Source: Candidatus Cloacimonadota bacterium (lineage in GTDB: Bacteria > Cloacimonadota > Cloacimonadia > Cloacimonadales > TCS61). Taken from it: DNA of 58,496 nucleotides. The position numbers and the translations under genes are program-made. How positions within the stretch are numbered: the stretch's first letter is position 1; each line of letters starts with the position of its first letter. Below, in pieces: positions 9,111-18,526 of the stretch. The notes beneath the pieces are model-generated. The model was not told the DNA's origin and made no database searches. It saw only the letters and a program-made list of their open reading frames with translations. The stretch is taken from positions 1-58,496 of the forward strand of contig JAGGWK010000056.1 of assembly GCA_021157525.1 (NCBI GenBank), written 5' to 3'.

Positions 9111-10226
9111 CTACCGCAATTTGATAGTGGCAAGTCCGATGGCCACCAATAACATGGTTACGATCCAGAAACGAACAACGATCTTCTCTTCGGAATAGCC
9201 CTTGAGCTCATAATGATGATGAATAGGGGCGCACCGGAAAACCCGGCGGCCAGTTCCGTATTTTTTGCGGGTGTATTTGAAATAATAGCGTTGGATAAGA
9301 CTGGATGCGGCTTCAACGATGAATACGCCGCCGACGATGATGAAAAATATCTCTTCCCGTAACAGGATGGCAGCGACGGCTAAAATGCCGCCAAGGGCCA
9401 GGGAACCGGTGTCGCCCAAAAATATCTCGGCCGGTTTTACATTGTACCACAAAAAGCCGATGAGGGTACCGATGAGTGCTGCAATGAAAATAGCCAACTC
9501 ACCAGCGGTTTCAATAAATTCCAGGTTCAAATAATCTGCGATAACAAAATGTCCTTTCAGATAGGCCATCACAGCCAGGGCAAAAGCGGTGAGTGCCACG
9601 TTGCCTACCGCCAGTCCATCCAGACCATCGGTGAGGTTTACTGCATTTGACATACCAGTGATCATAAATACCACAAAGGGAATAAAGAGCCATCCCAGCT
9701 GGAGAACGGTATCCTTCAAAAAGGGAATGTTTATAGCAGTGACGGCCGCTCTGTCTGGTGTGCCAAAATACAGTATAGAAGCGATGATAAGCCCAAGACC
9801 TACCTGGGCAAGCAGCTTGTAGCGGGCAATGAGGCCGGTTTTTACATGACGGAAATTTTTCAGATAATCGTCTAAAAATCCAACGCTTCCCAGCCAGATG
9901 GTGGTGAGAAACATGATGAGGATATTGCTGTTTATCAGGTTGTTCCACAATAGGCTGGATGCCAGCAGGCTGCTGAGCACGATGAGGCCTCCCATGGTGG
10001 GAGTACCCTGTTTTTCCTTATGCCTTAAGGGTACATCTTCGTTTATTGTCTCCACCGCCCGGTGATTTTTCAGCATCCTGATAAACTTTGGCCCGAAAGC
10101 CCATGAAAAGATCAGTGACGTGATGAATGCTGCCAAGGCGCGAAAGGTAACGTACTGAAAAACGTTAAAGAAATTTACACCGAACAGCTCTGTATTGGCT
10201 AAGGGCATGGATAAATGATACAGCAT
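9111..10226 (-). CDS. mraY: phospho-N-acetylmuramoyl-pentapeptide-transferase MraY
   Basis: A ten-helix inner membrane enzyme that transfers phospho-MurNAc-pentapeptide to undecaprenyl phosphate, forming lipid I. The 371 residues contain the family sequences KEKQGTPTMGG, the Asp pair in GFLDDYLK, NAVNLTDGLDGLAVG, FLGDTGSLALGG and the C-terminal APIHHHYELKG metal- and substrate-binding motif. Its ATG overlaps the TAA of the murE-murF gene by one base (TAATG). Confidence 0.97.
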   Translation of the reverse strand: MLYHLSMPLANTELFGVNFFNVFQYVTFRALAAFITSLIFSWAFGPKFIRMLKNHRAVETINEDVPLRHKEKQGTPTMGGLIVLSSLLASSLLWNNLINSNILIMFLTTIWLGSVGFLDDYLKNFRHVKTGLIARYKLLAQVGLGLIIASILYFGTPDRAAVTAINIPFLKDTVLQLGWLFIPFVVFMITGMSNAVNLTDGLDGLAVGNVALTAFALAVMAYLKGHFVIADYLNLEFIETAGELAIFIAALIGTLIGFLWYNVKPAEIFLGDTGSLALGGILAVAAILLREEIFFIIVGGVFIVEAASSLIQRYYFKYTRKKYGTGRRVFRCAPIHHHYELKGYSEEKIVVRFWIVTMLLVAIGLATIKLR

Positions 10227-13009
10227 TATAACCTCGCTATTATTTTTTCCAGATGGATGCCGTGAGATGCTTTTATCAGGATTACTCCTGGAGATGGCAG
10301 TTCTTGCAGCACAGAAGATGCTAACAATTGCTCCACAAAATCAAAATGTACAGTAGCGTGATACGCCTTGCTAAAACTCCCCACCGAGATCACTCTCTCA
10401 ATCATCAATTCTTTCAATTGAGTACCAATATTCTGATGATATTTTTCTGTCAATTCCCCTAATTCCAGCATGTCGCCAAGTATCGCAATATGAGGCAGTT
10501 GCGGTTTAAACTTTTCCCAGAAGGCGATGCTGGCCTTCATGGAATCTGGGTTGGCATTGTAACAATCCGCTATCCATATCTGCTGGCCCCGATGAATAAA
10601 GCGCATACGGTTTCCCATATCCAGCGGCATCGCAAGTCCGGCGGCTATGGTTCGGACGTCTATGCCCAGGGCTTTTGCCGCAACCATGGCAAAGGTGGCA
10701 TTTATCGCATTAACCCCAAAGGGAGTAGCTATGGTGAATTTCTCGTCCTTTACCTCAAAAGTTGTGTTTTCATCCTGCGCTACCTTCCGGATGCAATAAT
10801 CTGCCTCTGAGCTGTAGCCCACACTGGTTCCCTGGATGTCTCTGAAATAACTATCCAGCGGAAATATCCTCGCTTGTAGCGGCGCATCAAAGAGAGCCCG
10901 TTTTTCACGGAACACGCCATCACGATTTTGCAAAAATGCCAGATGGGAATCCCCAATGGAGGTAATGATACCGATGTCAGGCCTTACGATGTGGGTGAGA
11001 GCGGCGATTTCGCCAAAGTGGTTTGTGCCCATCTCGATGACGGCATAGCGGTGTTCAGGCCTCAAGTGCAACAGGGTTTTTGGCACGCCGATGCGGTTAT
11101 TTTCATTTCCGTGGGTTTTTAGTATGGACGCCTTTTGCTCAAGGATGGCAGCCAGATATTCCTTTACGGTAGTTTTACCGTAACTGCCTGTAATACCTAC
11201 GCAAGGCAGGCCAAAGCGGCTTTTGTACAGGGATGCCAGGGCGCCCAATGCTATCAGCGTGTCTTCTACCTGAAGTGCTCGTGGATGGCTGAAACCCGTA
11301 TCTCGGTTGCACAACGCTATCACCGTGGGGTCTTGCAGTACCGACGTGAGATAATCGTGACCATCAAAATGTTCCCCGATCAGAGGAATGAAGAGACTGT
11401 GCGACCGGATATTGCGGGAATCCGTGGAGACGTGGCGTAGCAGCGTTGTTGAAGGCAGTTTTTGGTTAAAGATTTTTGCCAAGAAATTGCTGTCTATGGG
11501 TAGCGCTAATTCATCATCGTCAAAAGGCTTGCGAGATTTTACGGCAGCAGCTGCTGCTTCCCGGTCATCAAAATGGTGGCGCACACCTCCAATTTCCTGG
11601 TAGGTTTCGTGGCCCTTCCCGGCTATCAGGATGCAGTCCCCTGGCTGAGCAAAGCGTACCGCCGCTTCTATGGCAGCGGCTCTGTGGGTAACTATCCACC
11701 AGGGTTCATGAGGTTGAGCCGTGGCCACGATGTCATGGATGATGGATTCCGGCATTTCATTGCGCGGATTATCGGTGGTTACAATAGCCAGGTCGGCTTC
11801 GGCCAATACGGCATGGAGCATCAAAGGGCGCTTTGAAACGTCTCGATTTCCCCCTGCGCCAAAGACGCAGATCAGGCGACCGGTGGTAATGGGGCGGAGG
11901 CACCGTAAGGCGTTGGTGAGAGCATCCGGGGTGTGGGCATAGTCCACAAAGATGCCGAAATTGTGAGGATTTTGCACCGCTTCCATGCGCCCGGCAACCG
12001 GTGGTATGTGGGGCACGTGGGTGGCCAGGTGAGCAAAGGTTTCGATGCCGAGGCCTTCCAACGCAACCAGCGCCGTAGCCAGATTAAAAAGATTGTAGCG
12101 GCCGATAAAGGGAGATGAAAATCGGTGCGGTTGTCCGTCTTTTATGAGAGTGAACCGGACGCCGGAAACCGATAATGCGATATCGGAAATGAGGGCATCT
12201 CCGGAAGATGCAGAGATGCTGTATCTGGGGCCGGGAAAATTATTATAAAGTTGATTGCCGGCAGCGTCATCGATATTTATCACCGCCATCCCGCCGGCAG
12301 CGGCAGTTGCATAAAACAACTCTGTCTTGGCAGCCAGATATTCTTTCATGGATGTATGATAATCCAGATGCTCCTGGGTGAGATTAGTGAAGCAGGCACA
12401 GGAAAAGTGAAAACCAAAGACCCGTTGCTGAGCCAGGGCGTGGGAAGAGACTTCCATAACCACATGGGTTACGCCAGCCTGAAGCATCTGTTCAAAAATG
12501 GTATATAGCTCAATTACGCCGGGGGTGGTGTTGGCAGTGGTGTAATGGGTGGATGCAATATCGTAGCCCAGAGTGCCTATCATTCCGGCCTTTTTGCCGC
12601 AGGCCTGAAGCAAGTGAAACAGCATGTGGGCTGTGGTGGTTTTGCCGTTTGTTCCGGTGATGCCGATGAGGGTAAACTGTGATGTGAGGTCACCGTAAAA
12701 GAGGCTGGCAAGCAGAGCCAGGGCTTTCCGGGTATCTGTTACCAGCAGGTGAGGCAGGGATGCATCCTGGATGCAATCCACCACCACCGCGGAAGCACCT
12801 GCATCCAATACAGAGGCTATGGCACTGTGACCATCGAAGGCGGCACCGCGGATGCAGACGAAAAGGCATCCTGAAGAAAGAGCACGGCTATCGGTGCACA
12901 GTGATGGAAAAGTGGCTGTATCCTGTACCCCCCCTGCACTGCGAAAAATGCCGTGGCGGGTGAAAAGGGAGACCACGTCCCCAAAGGTTATTGGGCTTTT
13001 ACCGTACAT
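10226..13009 (-). CDS. murE-murF: MurE-MurF fusion (two stem-peptide ligases in one chain)
   Basis: One uninterrupted 927-residue frame encodes two consecutive Mur ligases. Residues 1 to about 490 are MurE: ATP loop GTNGKTT at 119-125, the DNPRNE motif at 413-418 that marks meso-diaminopimelate specificity, and GKGHETYQ near 464. A short linker (about 491-503) leads into MurF: STDSRNI, ATP loop GSYGKTT at 608-614, the GNENNRIGVP region and DCYNANPDSM. The product would add meso-DAP and then D-Ala-D-Ala. Usual lengths are about 490 and 450 residues, so neither half is truncated. The start overlaps the ftsI 3' end by 22 bases. Confidence 0.95.
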   Translation of the reverse strand: MYGKSPITFGDVVSLFTRHGIFRSAGGVQDTATFPSLCTDSRALSSGCLFVCIRGAAFDGHSAIASVLDAGASAVVVDCIQDASLPHLLVTDTRKALALLASLFYGDLTSQFTLIGITGTNGKTTTAHMLFHLLQACGKKAGMIGTLGYDIASTHYTTANTTPGVIELYTIFEQMLQAGVTHVVMEVSSHALAQQRVFGFHFSCACFTNLTQEHLDYHTSMKEYLAAKTELFYATAAAGGMAVINIDDAAGNQLYNNFPGPRYSISASSGDALISDIALSVSGVRFTLIKDGQPHRFSSPFIGRYNLFNLATALVALEGLGIETFAHLATHVPHIPPVAGRMEAVQNPHNFGIFVDYAHTPDALTNALRCLRPITTGRLICVFGAGGNRDVSKRPLMLHAVLAEADLAIVTTDNPRNEMPESIIHDIVATAQPHEPWWIVTHRAAAIEAAVRFAQPGDCILIAGKGHETYQEIGGVRHHFDDREAAAAAVKSRKPFDDDELALPIDSNFLAKIFNQKLPSTTLLRHVSTDSRNIRSHSLFIPLIGEHFDGHDYLTSVLQDPTVIALCNRDTGFSHPRALQVEDTLIALGALASLYKSRFGLPCVGITGSYGKTTVKEYLAAILEQKASILKTHGNENNRIGVPKTLLHLRPEHRYAVIEMGTNHFGEIAALTHIVRPDIGIITSIGDSHLAFLQNRDGVFREKRALFDAPLQARIFPLDSYFRDIQGTSVGYSSEADYCIRKVAQDENTTFEVKDEKFTIATPFGVNAINATFAMVAAKALGIDVRTIAAGLAMPLDMGNRMRFIHRGQQIWIADCYNANPDSMKASIAFWEKFKPQLPHIAILGDMLELGELTEKYHQNIGTQLKELMIERVISVGSFSKAYHATVHFDFVEQLLASSVLQELPSPGVILIKASHGIHLEKIIARL

Positions 13010-15162
13010 GTGTCACCATATTTTATTGGATTTCCCGAAGGGATAGACTGCCATCTGATCACGCCGTGACCTTTCACTTTGAGCTGAATATTGAGCTTGC
13101 GGGCCAGGGTGATGGCGCGACGCAGCGTGAGACCGTAAAGCTGTGGCATGGTATTTGCCGTGAGCACCTGGTCTTCAACTTTGGGTTTTTCTCCGATTAT
13201 GATGGAGGGTTTGTTGGTGGGTGAGAAGGAGACACCTCCCTTGGGAAACTGGTTTACCACCACGCCATTGCCGTGTTTCACGATGAATTGGCCCTCGATA
13301 TTCAGTTTTGCCAGTGCTTTTTCTGCTTTTTTCTGTGACAATCCGGTAAGATCAGGCATCTCTACAAAGGTACACTGAGCCGAGCGGATGGTGGGGATGA
13401 TGTCTGAACTGCTGAGATTTACCAGATCGATGACCACATCGCGAAAGGTGGGAACTGCCGAAAGAGATGCGTAGTAGGAATAATCTTCAAAATTGGCCTC
13501 ATCATATACAATGATGATGACGTATTGTGGCTCTTCAACCGGGAAAAATCCGGCAAAAACGGAGGTAAATTTATCCTTGGAATATTCTCGTTCACCCTGA
13601 ATGATTTTTTCCGCAGTACCGGTTTTTCCGGCGGTGGTCACAAAATCCAGCTTTGCACCCTTGGCTGTGCCATAATCAACAACATTTTTCAAAAAGTATT
13701 TCAGCGTATCCAGCGATGTCGGATCTGACACTTCCCGCAGGATTTTTGGCTGTTGCTGCTCTATGATATGGCCTTCCTGATCTTGAATGTGATCCACAAT
13801 GTAGGGAAGCATCAGATGGCCACCATTGGCCACAGCACAATAGGCGTTTGCCAATTGCAGCGCCGTGACGCTTATCTCCTGACCAAAGGAGATGGAGTGC
13901 AGAGAAAATCCCTGCCAGTCTTTGAGTTTGTGAAATATTCCCGGCGCTTCACCGGCGATATTGGAGCCGGTTCTGTGCCCAAATCCCAGAGATATCAACC
14001 GCTCGTAGAGTACGTTACTCCCTACCTGCTCCACAATCTTGCTTATTCCCACATTGCTGGAGTATGCGATAATGTCTCTGAAACTGAGTTCGGAAAATTC
14101 ATGGTCGTCCGTGATTGTGCGCTCCGGCATCACGTAGGGCCGGCAATCGATAACGTCGTTTGGATGGTAAATGTTTTCTTCCAGCGCCAGCAATGCGACA
14201 AAAGGTTTCATTACCGAACCGGGCTCAAACATAAAACTCACCGGCAGATTTGATAGAGATCGTAATACCGAAGCTTCGCGATTCAGGTCGGTATCTGCAA
14301 ATCCAGCCATGGCCTTTATTGCGCCGGTGTGACAATCCATCACGATGCCGATGGCGTGTTTTGCACGGTATTTCTTCAATCCCGACTGAAGATTTTCTTC
14401 TAAAATCTCCTGATATTTGCTGTCTATGGTAAGGTATAGGGAATGGCCGTCCTGAGTCTGGCGATGACGCAGATCCAGTTTAGGAATGCGGTTGTTATTG
14501 GCGTCGTGAATCGTTTCATCCCAGCCATAGATGCCGGTAAGCTGGTCGTCAAAAGTGGCTTCCAGCCCGCATACGCCCTTTAGTCGATAGATCGATTCTT
14601 TGGCAAACTCATCATCGGTAGTGGTTTTTCGTACCATTCCCAGCAGGCGGGATGCCAGGCGATCTTGGGAATAGGTGCGTTTCATATTGCAAAATTGTTT
14701 CATCAGGCCGGGGATTTTTTGCTCTTTCAGCCGGGCACTGATGGCATTGATCTGGTTTTCGGGAATGTTTTCCGCAATAAAGATGCTGGTGTTGTAGGGC
14801 TTTTTCAGAAGTTTTGATTGCAGAGTGTTGCGACTGATATCCGAATTATCTGCAATGATCTGCGCCACGGTTTTCAGCTCGGATCGCAGATTGCGGGTTG
14901 AGTCGTCTTTGCAGGCGTTGAAGAGCAGGTTACGGTCAAAATCGATCTGGAAGAGTTTGATGGAACTTACCAGAATTTTGCCGTGACAATCCAGAATGTC
15001 ACCTCGGTGGGGGATGTTAATCTGCTTGGATGGGTGCTGACGCAGGGTGATGGTCTCGGCAAAATCGTGAGGATCCAGCACCTGCAGGACAAAGAGGTAG
15101 ATGCACCAGACGCAGAGGAGTATTGAGATGACCACGCTGAATATGATTAATCTGGTTTTCAT
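12988..15162 (-). CDS. ftsI: division transpeptidase FtsI/PBP2-like, with two PASTA domains
   Basis: A class B penicillin-binding protein that cross-links septal peptidoglycan. From the ATG at 15162 it has 724 residues: a membrane helix (about 5-28), a PBP dimer domain, and a transpeptidase domain with SVMK at 316-319, SSN at 368-370 and KTG at 513-515, all intact. Two PASTA-like repeats occupy about 595-724, starting near EMPDLTGLSQKKAEKAL and TMPQLYGLTLRRAITLA. The frame allows an upstream GTG at 15180, but that codon lies inside a hairpin; neither start has a good ribosome site. It sits between ftsL and murE-murF. Confidence 0.93.
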   Translation of the reverse strand: MKTRLIIFSVVISILLCVWCIYLFVLQVLDPHDFAETITLRQHPSKQINIPHRGDILDCHGKILVSSIKLFQIDFDRNLLFNACKDDSTRNLRSELKTVAQIIADNSDISRNTLQSKLLKKPYNTSIFIAENIPENQINAISARLKEQKIPGLMKQFCNMKRTYSQDRLASRLLGMVRKTTTDDEFAKESIYRLKGVCGLEATFDDQLTGIYGWDETIHDANNNRIPKLDLRHRQTQDGHSLYLTIDSKYQEILEENLQSGLKKYRAKHAIGIVMDCHTGAIKAMAGFADTDLNREASVLRSLSNLPVSFMFEPGSVMKPFVALLALEENIYHPNDVIDCRPYVMPERTITDDHEFSELSFRDIIAYSSNVGISKIVEQVGSNVLYERLISLGFGHRTGSNIAGEAPGIFHKLKDWQGFSLHSISFGQEISVTALQLANAYCAVANGGHLMLPYIVDHIQDQEGHIIEQQQPKILREVSDPTSLDTLKYFLKNVVDYGTAKGAKLDFVTTAGKTGTAEKIIQGEREYSKDKFTSVFAGFFPVEEPQYVIIIVYDEANFEDYSYYASLSAVPTFRDVVIDLVNLSSSDIIPTIRSAQCTFVEMPDLTGLSQKKAEKALAKLNIEGQFIVKHGNGVVVNQFPKGGVSFSPTNKPSIIIGEKPKVEDQVLTANTMPQLYGLTLRRAITLARKLNIQLKVKGHGVIRWQSIPSGNPIKYGDTCTVKAQ

Positions 15163-15167
15163 ACTGC

Positions 15168-15198
15168 AAAAAAGGCTCACTTCTGAAGAAAGTGAGCC
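15168..15198 (-). terminator. terminator-like hairpin between ftsL and ftsI
   Basis: Read on the minus strand, a nine-base stem GGCTCACTT / AAGTGAGCC closes a seven-base loop and is followed by six T. It has the form of an intrinsic terminator, yet lies inside the cluster, 8 bases after the ftsL stop and 6 bases before the ftsI ATG. It may attenuate transcription into the murein genes or act on ftsI translation. Confidence 0.6.
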
Positions 15199-15205
15199 GC
15201 ACTCA

Positions 15206-15535
15206 CTAATGAGTTAACGCCTCAACCGAGGGTATGATATAATCGATAAGACAAAATTTATTGCTCTCCTCATCCATCGCGATGTAATGCACATGATCGG
15301 TTGATGTTGGGAAAAACATGCCGAGCTTCGCCGTTGCCAACTCCTGGATGCGTTTTCGTGACTTCAGACTGTTGTTGTCGCTTACCAGGATTTTGTTCTC
15401 CTGGGTTTTGGTGTTCAGCTCTTTCATCATTGCGGTGTGTTGACGGGAAAGCTGGATAATGTGGTGATTGTTATAATAATGGAAGAATACAGCCAGCAAA
15501 ATGAGGCCAGCTATAATGTAGAAACGATGGCTCAT
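15206..15535 (-). CDS. ftsL: cell division protein FtsL-like
   Basis: A small bitopic protein that, with FtsQ and FtsB, activates FtsWI. The 109 residues have a short cytoplasmic tail, one membrane helix (about 6-19), a coiled coil with asparagine-rich heptads (about 27-65) and the family ending KRIQELATAKLGMFFP. Sequence conservation of FtsL is always low, so the call rests on topology, size and the position between rsmH and ftsI. The ATG overlaps the rsmH stop by four bases. Confidence 0.82.
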   Translation of the reverse strand: MSHRFYIIAGLILLAVFFHYYNNHHIIQLSRQHTAMMKELNTKTQENKILVSDNNSLKSRKRIQELATAKLGMFFPTSTDHVHYIAMDEESNKFCLIDYIIPSVEALTH

Positions 15536-16464
15536 TTTTCCTCCTTACGTTCGGCAACCCGCAATTTTGCACTGCGAGCCCGGGGGTTTGCTTCTATTTC
15601 CGATGCATCGGCACCGATGGGTTTACGGGTCAGAATCTTAATGGTTGATATTTTGGAACATTGGCAGACGGGAAACGATGGAGGGCAGACGCAATCTTTG
15701 GCTTCCTCCACCATAAATTGTTTTACGATGCGATCTTCCAGACTGTGATAGGACATTACCACCAATCGCCCCTGAGGTGCCAGGGCCTGAATCGATTGGC
15801 TCAGGGCAGATTTCAGCACATCCAGCTCGCCATTGAGATGGATGCGGATCGCCTGAAAAATCCTGGCCTTTACTTTAATTTTGTGTTGAGATCGGGCACT
15901 CAGATCAATGATCTCACTCAACTGATAGGTGGTCTCTATGGGCTTTACTGCACGGCTGGTTGCTATTGCCCGGGCAATGTGATAGGCTTCCCGCTCTTCA
16001 CCATATTCCCGAAACACTCTGGTAAGCTCCTCCACTGATGCAGTGTTTATGAAATCATAGGCAGTCTCGGATGTGGTAGCATCCATTCGCATGTCCAGCT
16101 TTCCATCCTGCATAAAACTGAATCCCCGGGTAGGATCATCGATCTGCCGCGACGAAACTCCCAGATCAAAAAGGATGCCATCTACTTTTGTGATGCGTTG
16201 CAAAGCGAGCTGCGTGCGGAGCCGGGCAAAATTACTGTGGATAAAGTGCACCCGATCAGAAAATTCTTCCAGTCGTTTGGATGCATGTGCTATGGCTGCG
16301 GAATCCTGGTCAAAGCCGTATACCGTGATGGTGCTGTTACTTTTTAGCATCGCTTCCGTGTGACCGCCTCCCCCAAGGGTTGCATCCACATACACTCCGC
16401 CATCTTTCAGATTAAGCTGAGCAAGACAGACTCCTACCATTACCGGTGCATGATAAAATTCCAT
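15532..16464 (-). CDS. rsmH: 16S rRNA (cytosine(1402)-N(4))-methyltransferase RsmH
   Basis: An S-adenosylmethionine-dependent enzyme that N4-methylates C1402 in the ribosomal P site (formerly MraW). It has 310 residues with the HAPVM start, VDATLGGGGHTEAML cofactor loop, DGILFDLGVSSRQIDDPTRGFS, the inserted helical domain, and a C-terminal MSYHSLEDRIVKQFM followed by NPRARSAKLRVAE. The reading frame is open further upstream, but the ATG at 16464 has GGAGG ten bases before it and overlaps the mraZ TAA (TAATG). Confidence 0.97.
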   Translation of the reverse strand: MEFYHAPVMVGVCLAQLNLKDGGVYVDATLGGGGHTEAMLKSNSTITVYGFDQDSAAIAHASKRLEEFSDRVHFIHSNFARLRTQLALQRITKVDGILFDLGVSSRQIDDPTRGFSFMQDGKLDMRMDATTSETAYDFINTASVEELTRVFREYGEEREAYHIARAIATSRAVKPIETTYQLSEIIDLSARSQHKIKVKARIFQAIRIHLNGELDVLKSALSQSIQALAPQGRLVVMSYHSLEDRIVKQFMVEEAKDCVCPPSFPVCQCSKISTIKILTRKPIGADASEIEANPRARSAKLRVAERKEEK

Positions 16465-16904
16465 TATTGATAATCCTCCGCAGAAAAGCGCTTGCGATGT
16501 GCCTCTACCTGTTGCTTGATGTAGGCAGCATAAGACTCCGGTTTCCATACTGTAATGTAACGACCGTTCCCCTTCAGAACAACCCGGCTGCCGATGCCTG
16601 AGATTCCCAGCAACTCATCACTCACCTTTACCCTGCCAGCAGTGTCCAGCTTCTGCGGTTCGGTGGCCAGTTCCTGGATGTTGTTCAACAGAGCCCGCTG
16701 GTGGTCGTTTCCACCTTTGAGTTCCTCCACTTTCTCCTGCCATTTATCCAGAGGATAGATAACCAGGGTATCACGCGGACCGATGGTAATAACAACCTGA
16801 GAGCGCGCATTGATGGTGAAGTTCTTTTTGAAAGCAGTGGGGATGGTGATCCATTTTTGCTTATTAACCGAAACCTCGAACTTACCCAAAAAATCCTGTG
16901 GCAT
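16464..16904 (-). CDS. mraZ: transcriptional regulator MraZ
   Basis: A DNA-binding protein of the AbrB-like MraZ fold that in other bacteria binds short direct repeats upstream of its own gene and controls the dcw operon. The 146 residues carry two tandem SpoVT/AbrB-like halves; the second includes PQKLDTAGRVKVSDELLG. It is the first gene of the cluster. The start has GGGAG seven bases upstream, and three regularly spaced repeats lie 22-48 bases upstream, consistent with self-regulation. Confidence 0.95.
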   Translation of the reverse strand: MPQDFLGKFEVSVNKQKWITIPTAFKKNFTINARSQVVITIGPRDTLVIYPLDKWQEKVEELKGGNDHQRALLNNIQELATEPQKLDTAGRVKVSDELLGISGIGSRVVLKGNGRYITVWKPESYAAYIKQQVEAHRKRFSAEDYQ

Positions 16905-16925
16905 TTTAACTCCCTTTTGTGTTTA

Positions 16926-16952
16926 TCTGAGAATATCTGAGATACTCTGAGA
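16926..16952 (-). promoter_or_regulatory. three 10-bp-spaced direct repeats, probable MraZ operator
   Basis: The heptamer TCTCAGA (minus strand) occurs three times, at 16946-16952, 16936-16942 and 16926-16932, exactly 10 bases apart, between the ribosome site of mraZ and a possible promoter. Known MraZ operators are short direct repeats with the same helical-turn spacing, though the base sequence here differs from the E. coli TGGGN box. Confidence 0.65.
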
Positions 16953-16964
16953 AAACATGGGTCA

Positions 16965-16993
16965 AAATTGGCGATTTGTGAGAAACACGTCAA
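16965..16993 (-). promoter_or_regulatory. possible dcw promoter
   Basis: TTGACG (16988-16993) stands 17 bases before CAATTT (16965-16970) on the minus strand. The -35 is good and the -10 poor. Transcription would start just before the three repeats at 16926-16952, a position suited to repression. The rest of 16994-17209 is AT-rich and shows no gene. Confidence 0.3.
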
Positions 16994-17209
16994 CCGAAAA
17001 ATTACTTTTTTTTTCTTGGAGATTTTGTCAAAGTGCAAAAGTGGTTTATTGAATAGGTAACTCTCTATATAACATATAATTACAGTTTTCTATCTAATGC
17101 GTTACCTTTCCTTGCTTTGCTTCAGTTTGGAAAACATGCTTGCTAAAAATGAATGAAACAATTTTTCTTGCTTGGCATTAATCCTCTAGGATTGATCAAA
17201 GGAAAGGCC

Positions 17210-18526
17210 ATGGGAGAAAAAAAAAGCATTTTCATCGTTGAAGACGAACGTGTCGTATTATTGGATATTCAACACACGTTGCTGGGTATCGGTTATGTGG
17301 TGGCGGGGGTAGCGTCATCGGGAGAAGAGGTATTGCCCGCTATTGAAAAAGTGCATCCTGATCTGGTTTTGCTGGATATTGTTTTGGAAGGAAAGATGAG
17401 CGGCATTGATGTGGCGGAACAGATTCAGCAAAGTTACGAAATTCCGGTAGTATTTCTCACTTCATATTCAGATGAGGCGACGTTAAAACAGGCAAAGCAA
17501 ACCGGTGCTTATGGGTATATCATTAAGCCATTTGAAGAGCGAGAACTCTTTGCAGCTATTGAGATTGCCTTTTATAAGTTTAATGTTGATCGCATCTTAC
17601 GAGAATCAAAACGGAAAATCGAGCTGCTGCACGTCACTGCCAGAAAACTTGCCAGGATGCAAGAGGCCGAAGATGTATATCAGGAAGCGGTAAATGCCGC
17701 CGAAGCCATCCTGGGATTTACCACCTGCAATCTTCAAATTTTGGAAGACGGCCAATTTGTGGTCAAATCCAGCTCCACCCGTTCATCCTATGGTGAAGGG
17801 ATGACTCCTCAGAGTGCGGAAGTGCTTCAGGCTTACAACGAAAATGAATTTAAAATAATCTCCGATGATGTGCATTCCCGGATATTTTTACCCATTGCCG
17901 GCTATGGCGTGTTCAATGCTCAAACGGCAAAAGCCCATTTTTGCGATGATGATAAACGAATGCTCGATCTTCTTTTTGGTCATGTTAGTGAATCGTTACA
18001 GCGTATCACTCTGCAAAGCAATCTCAAAGCCCAGGCCATCCATGATCCTCTTACCGGGCTCTATAACCGCTATTTCCTCTATCAAACCCTGGAAAACCAA
18101 AAACGTCTTTCAGTCCGCTATGGTCGTGCCATCGCCTTTGTGATGATCGATGTTAACGGATTGAAGGAGGTGAATGATAAACTGGGGCATCTCATGGGAG
18201 ATCAGTTGTTGAAAGATGTCTCTGAAGTGCTGGTGGGAGCATGTCGTAACACCGATATCGTTGTTCGCAGTGGAGGAGATGAATTTCTGATTATCCTGCC
18301 TGAAACAGGAGAGGAGTTGGCGGTGATCGTTAACCGTATCCAGGAGAAAGAGAAGGAATGGAACGAGAAGCATGTCAGCGGTCACTACCGGATGAGCTTT
18401 GCCCTGGGTTACTCTTGGTGGACCCCGGATGGCAACGAGTCGTTAGACGATTCGATAAGTCGAGCTGACGAGCAGATGTACCGTAACAAACGATCTATGA
18501 AACAGGAAATGAGGTCTGATGAGTAA
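17210..18526 (+). CDS. response regulator with GGDEF domain (diguanylate cyclase)
   Basis: Probably makes cyclic di-GMP when its receiver is phosphorylated. The 438 residues begin with a receiver domain (acidic VEDE, phosphorylated Asp56, Lys in KPFEER), then a helical and GAF-like segment (about 135-265) and a GGDEF domain whose catalytic motif SGGDEF (355-359) is intact. RNTD five residues upstream is a complete inhibitory I-site, so product feedback is expected. I use the ATG at 17210 because AAAGGAAAGG precedes it; an upstream in-frame ATG at 17153 lacks this. No kinase is adjacent. It overlaps the next gene by eight bases and diverges from mraZ. Confidence 0.92.
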   Translation: MGEKKSIFIVEDERVVLLDIQHTLLGIGYVVAGVASSGEEVLPAIEKVHPDLVLLDIVLEGKMSGIDVAEQIQQSYEIPVVFLTSYSDEATLKQAKQTGAYGYIIKPFEERELFAAIEIAFYKFNVDRILRESKRKIELLHVTARKLARMQEAEDVYQEAVNAAEAILGFTTCNLQILEDGQFVVKSSSTRSSYGEGMTPQSAEVLQAYNENEFKIISDDVHSRIFLPIAGYGVFNAQTAKAHFCDDDKRMLDLLFGHVSESLQRITLQSNLKAQAIHDPLTGLYNRYFLYQTLENQKRLSVRYGRAIAFVMIDVNGLKEVNDKLGHLMGDQLLKDVSEVLVGACRNTDIVVRSGGDEFLIILPETGEELAVIVNRIQEKEKEWNEKHVSGHYRMSFALGYSWWTPDGNESLDDSISRADEQMYRNKRSMKQEMRSDE

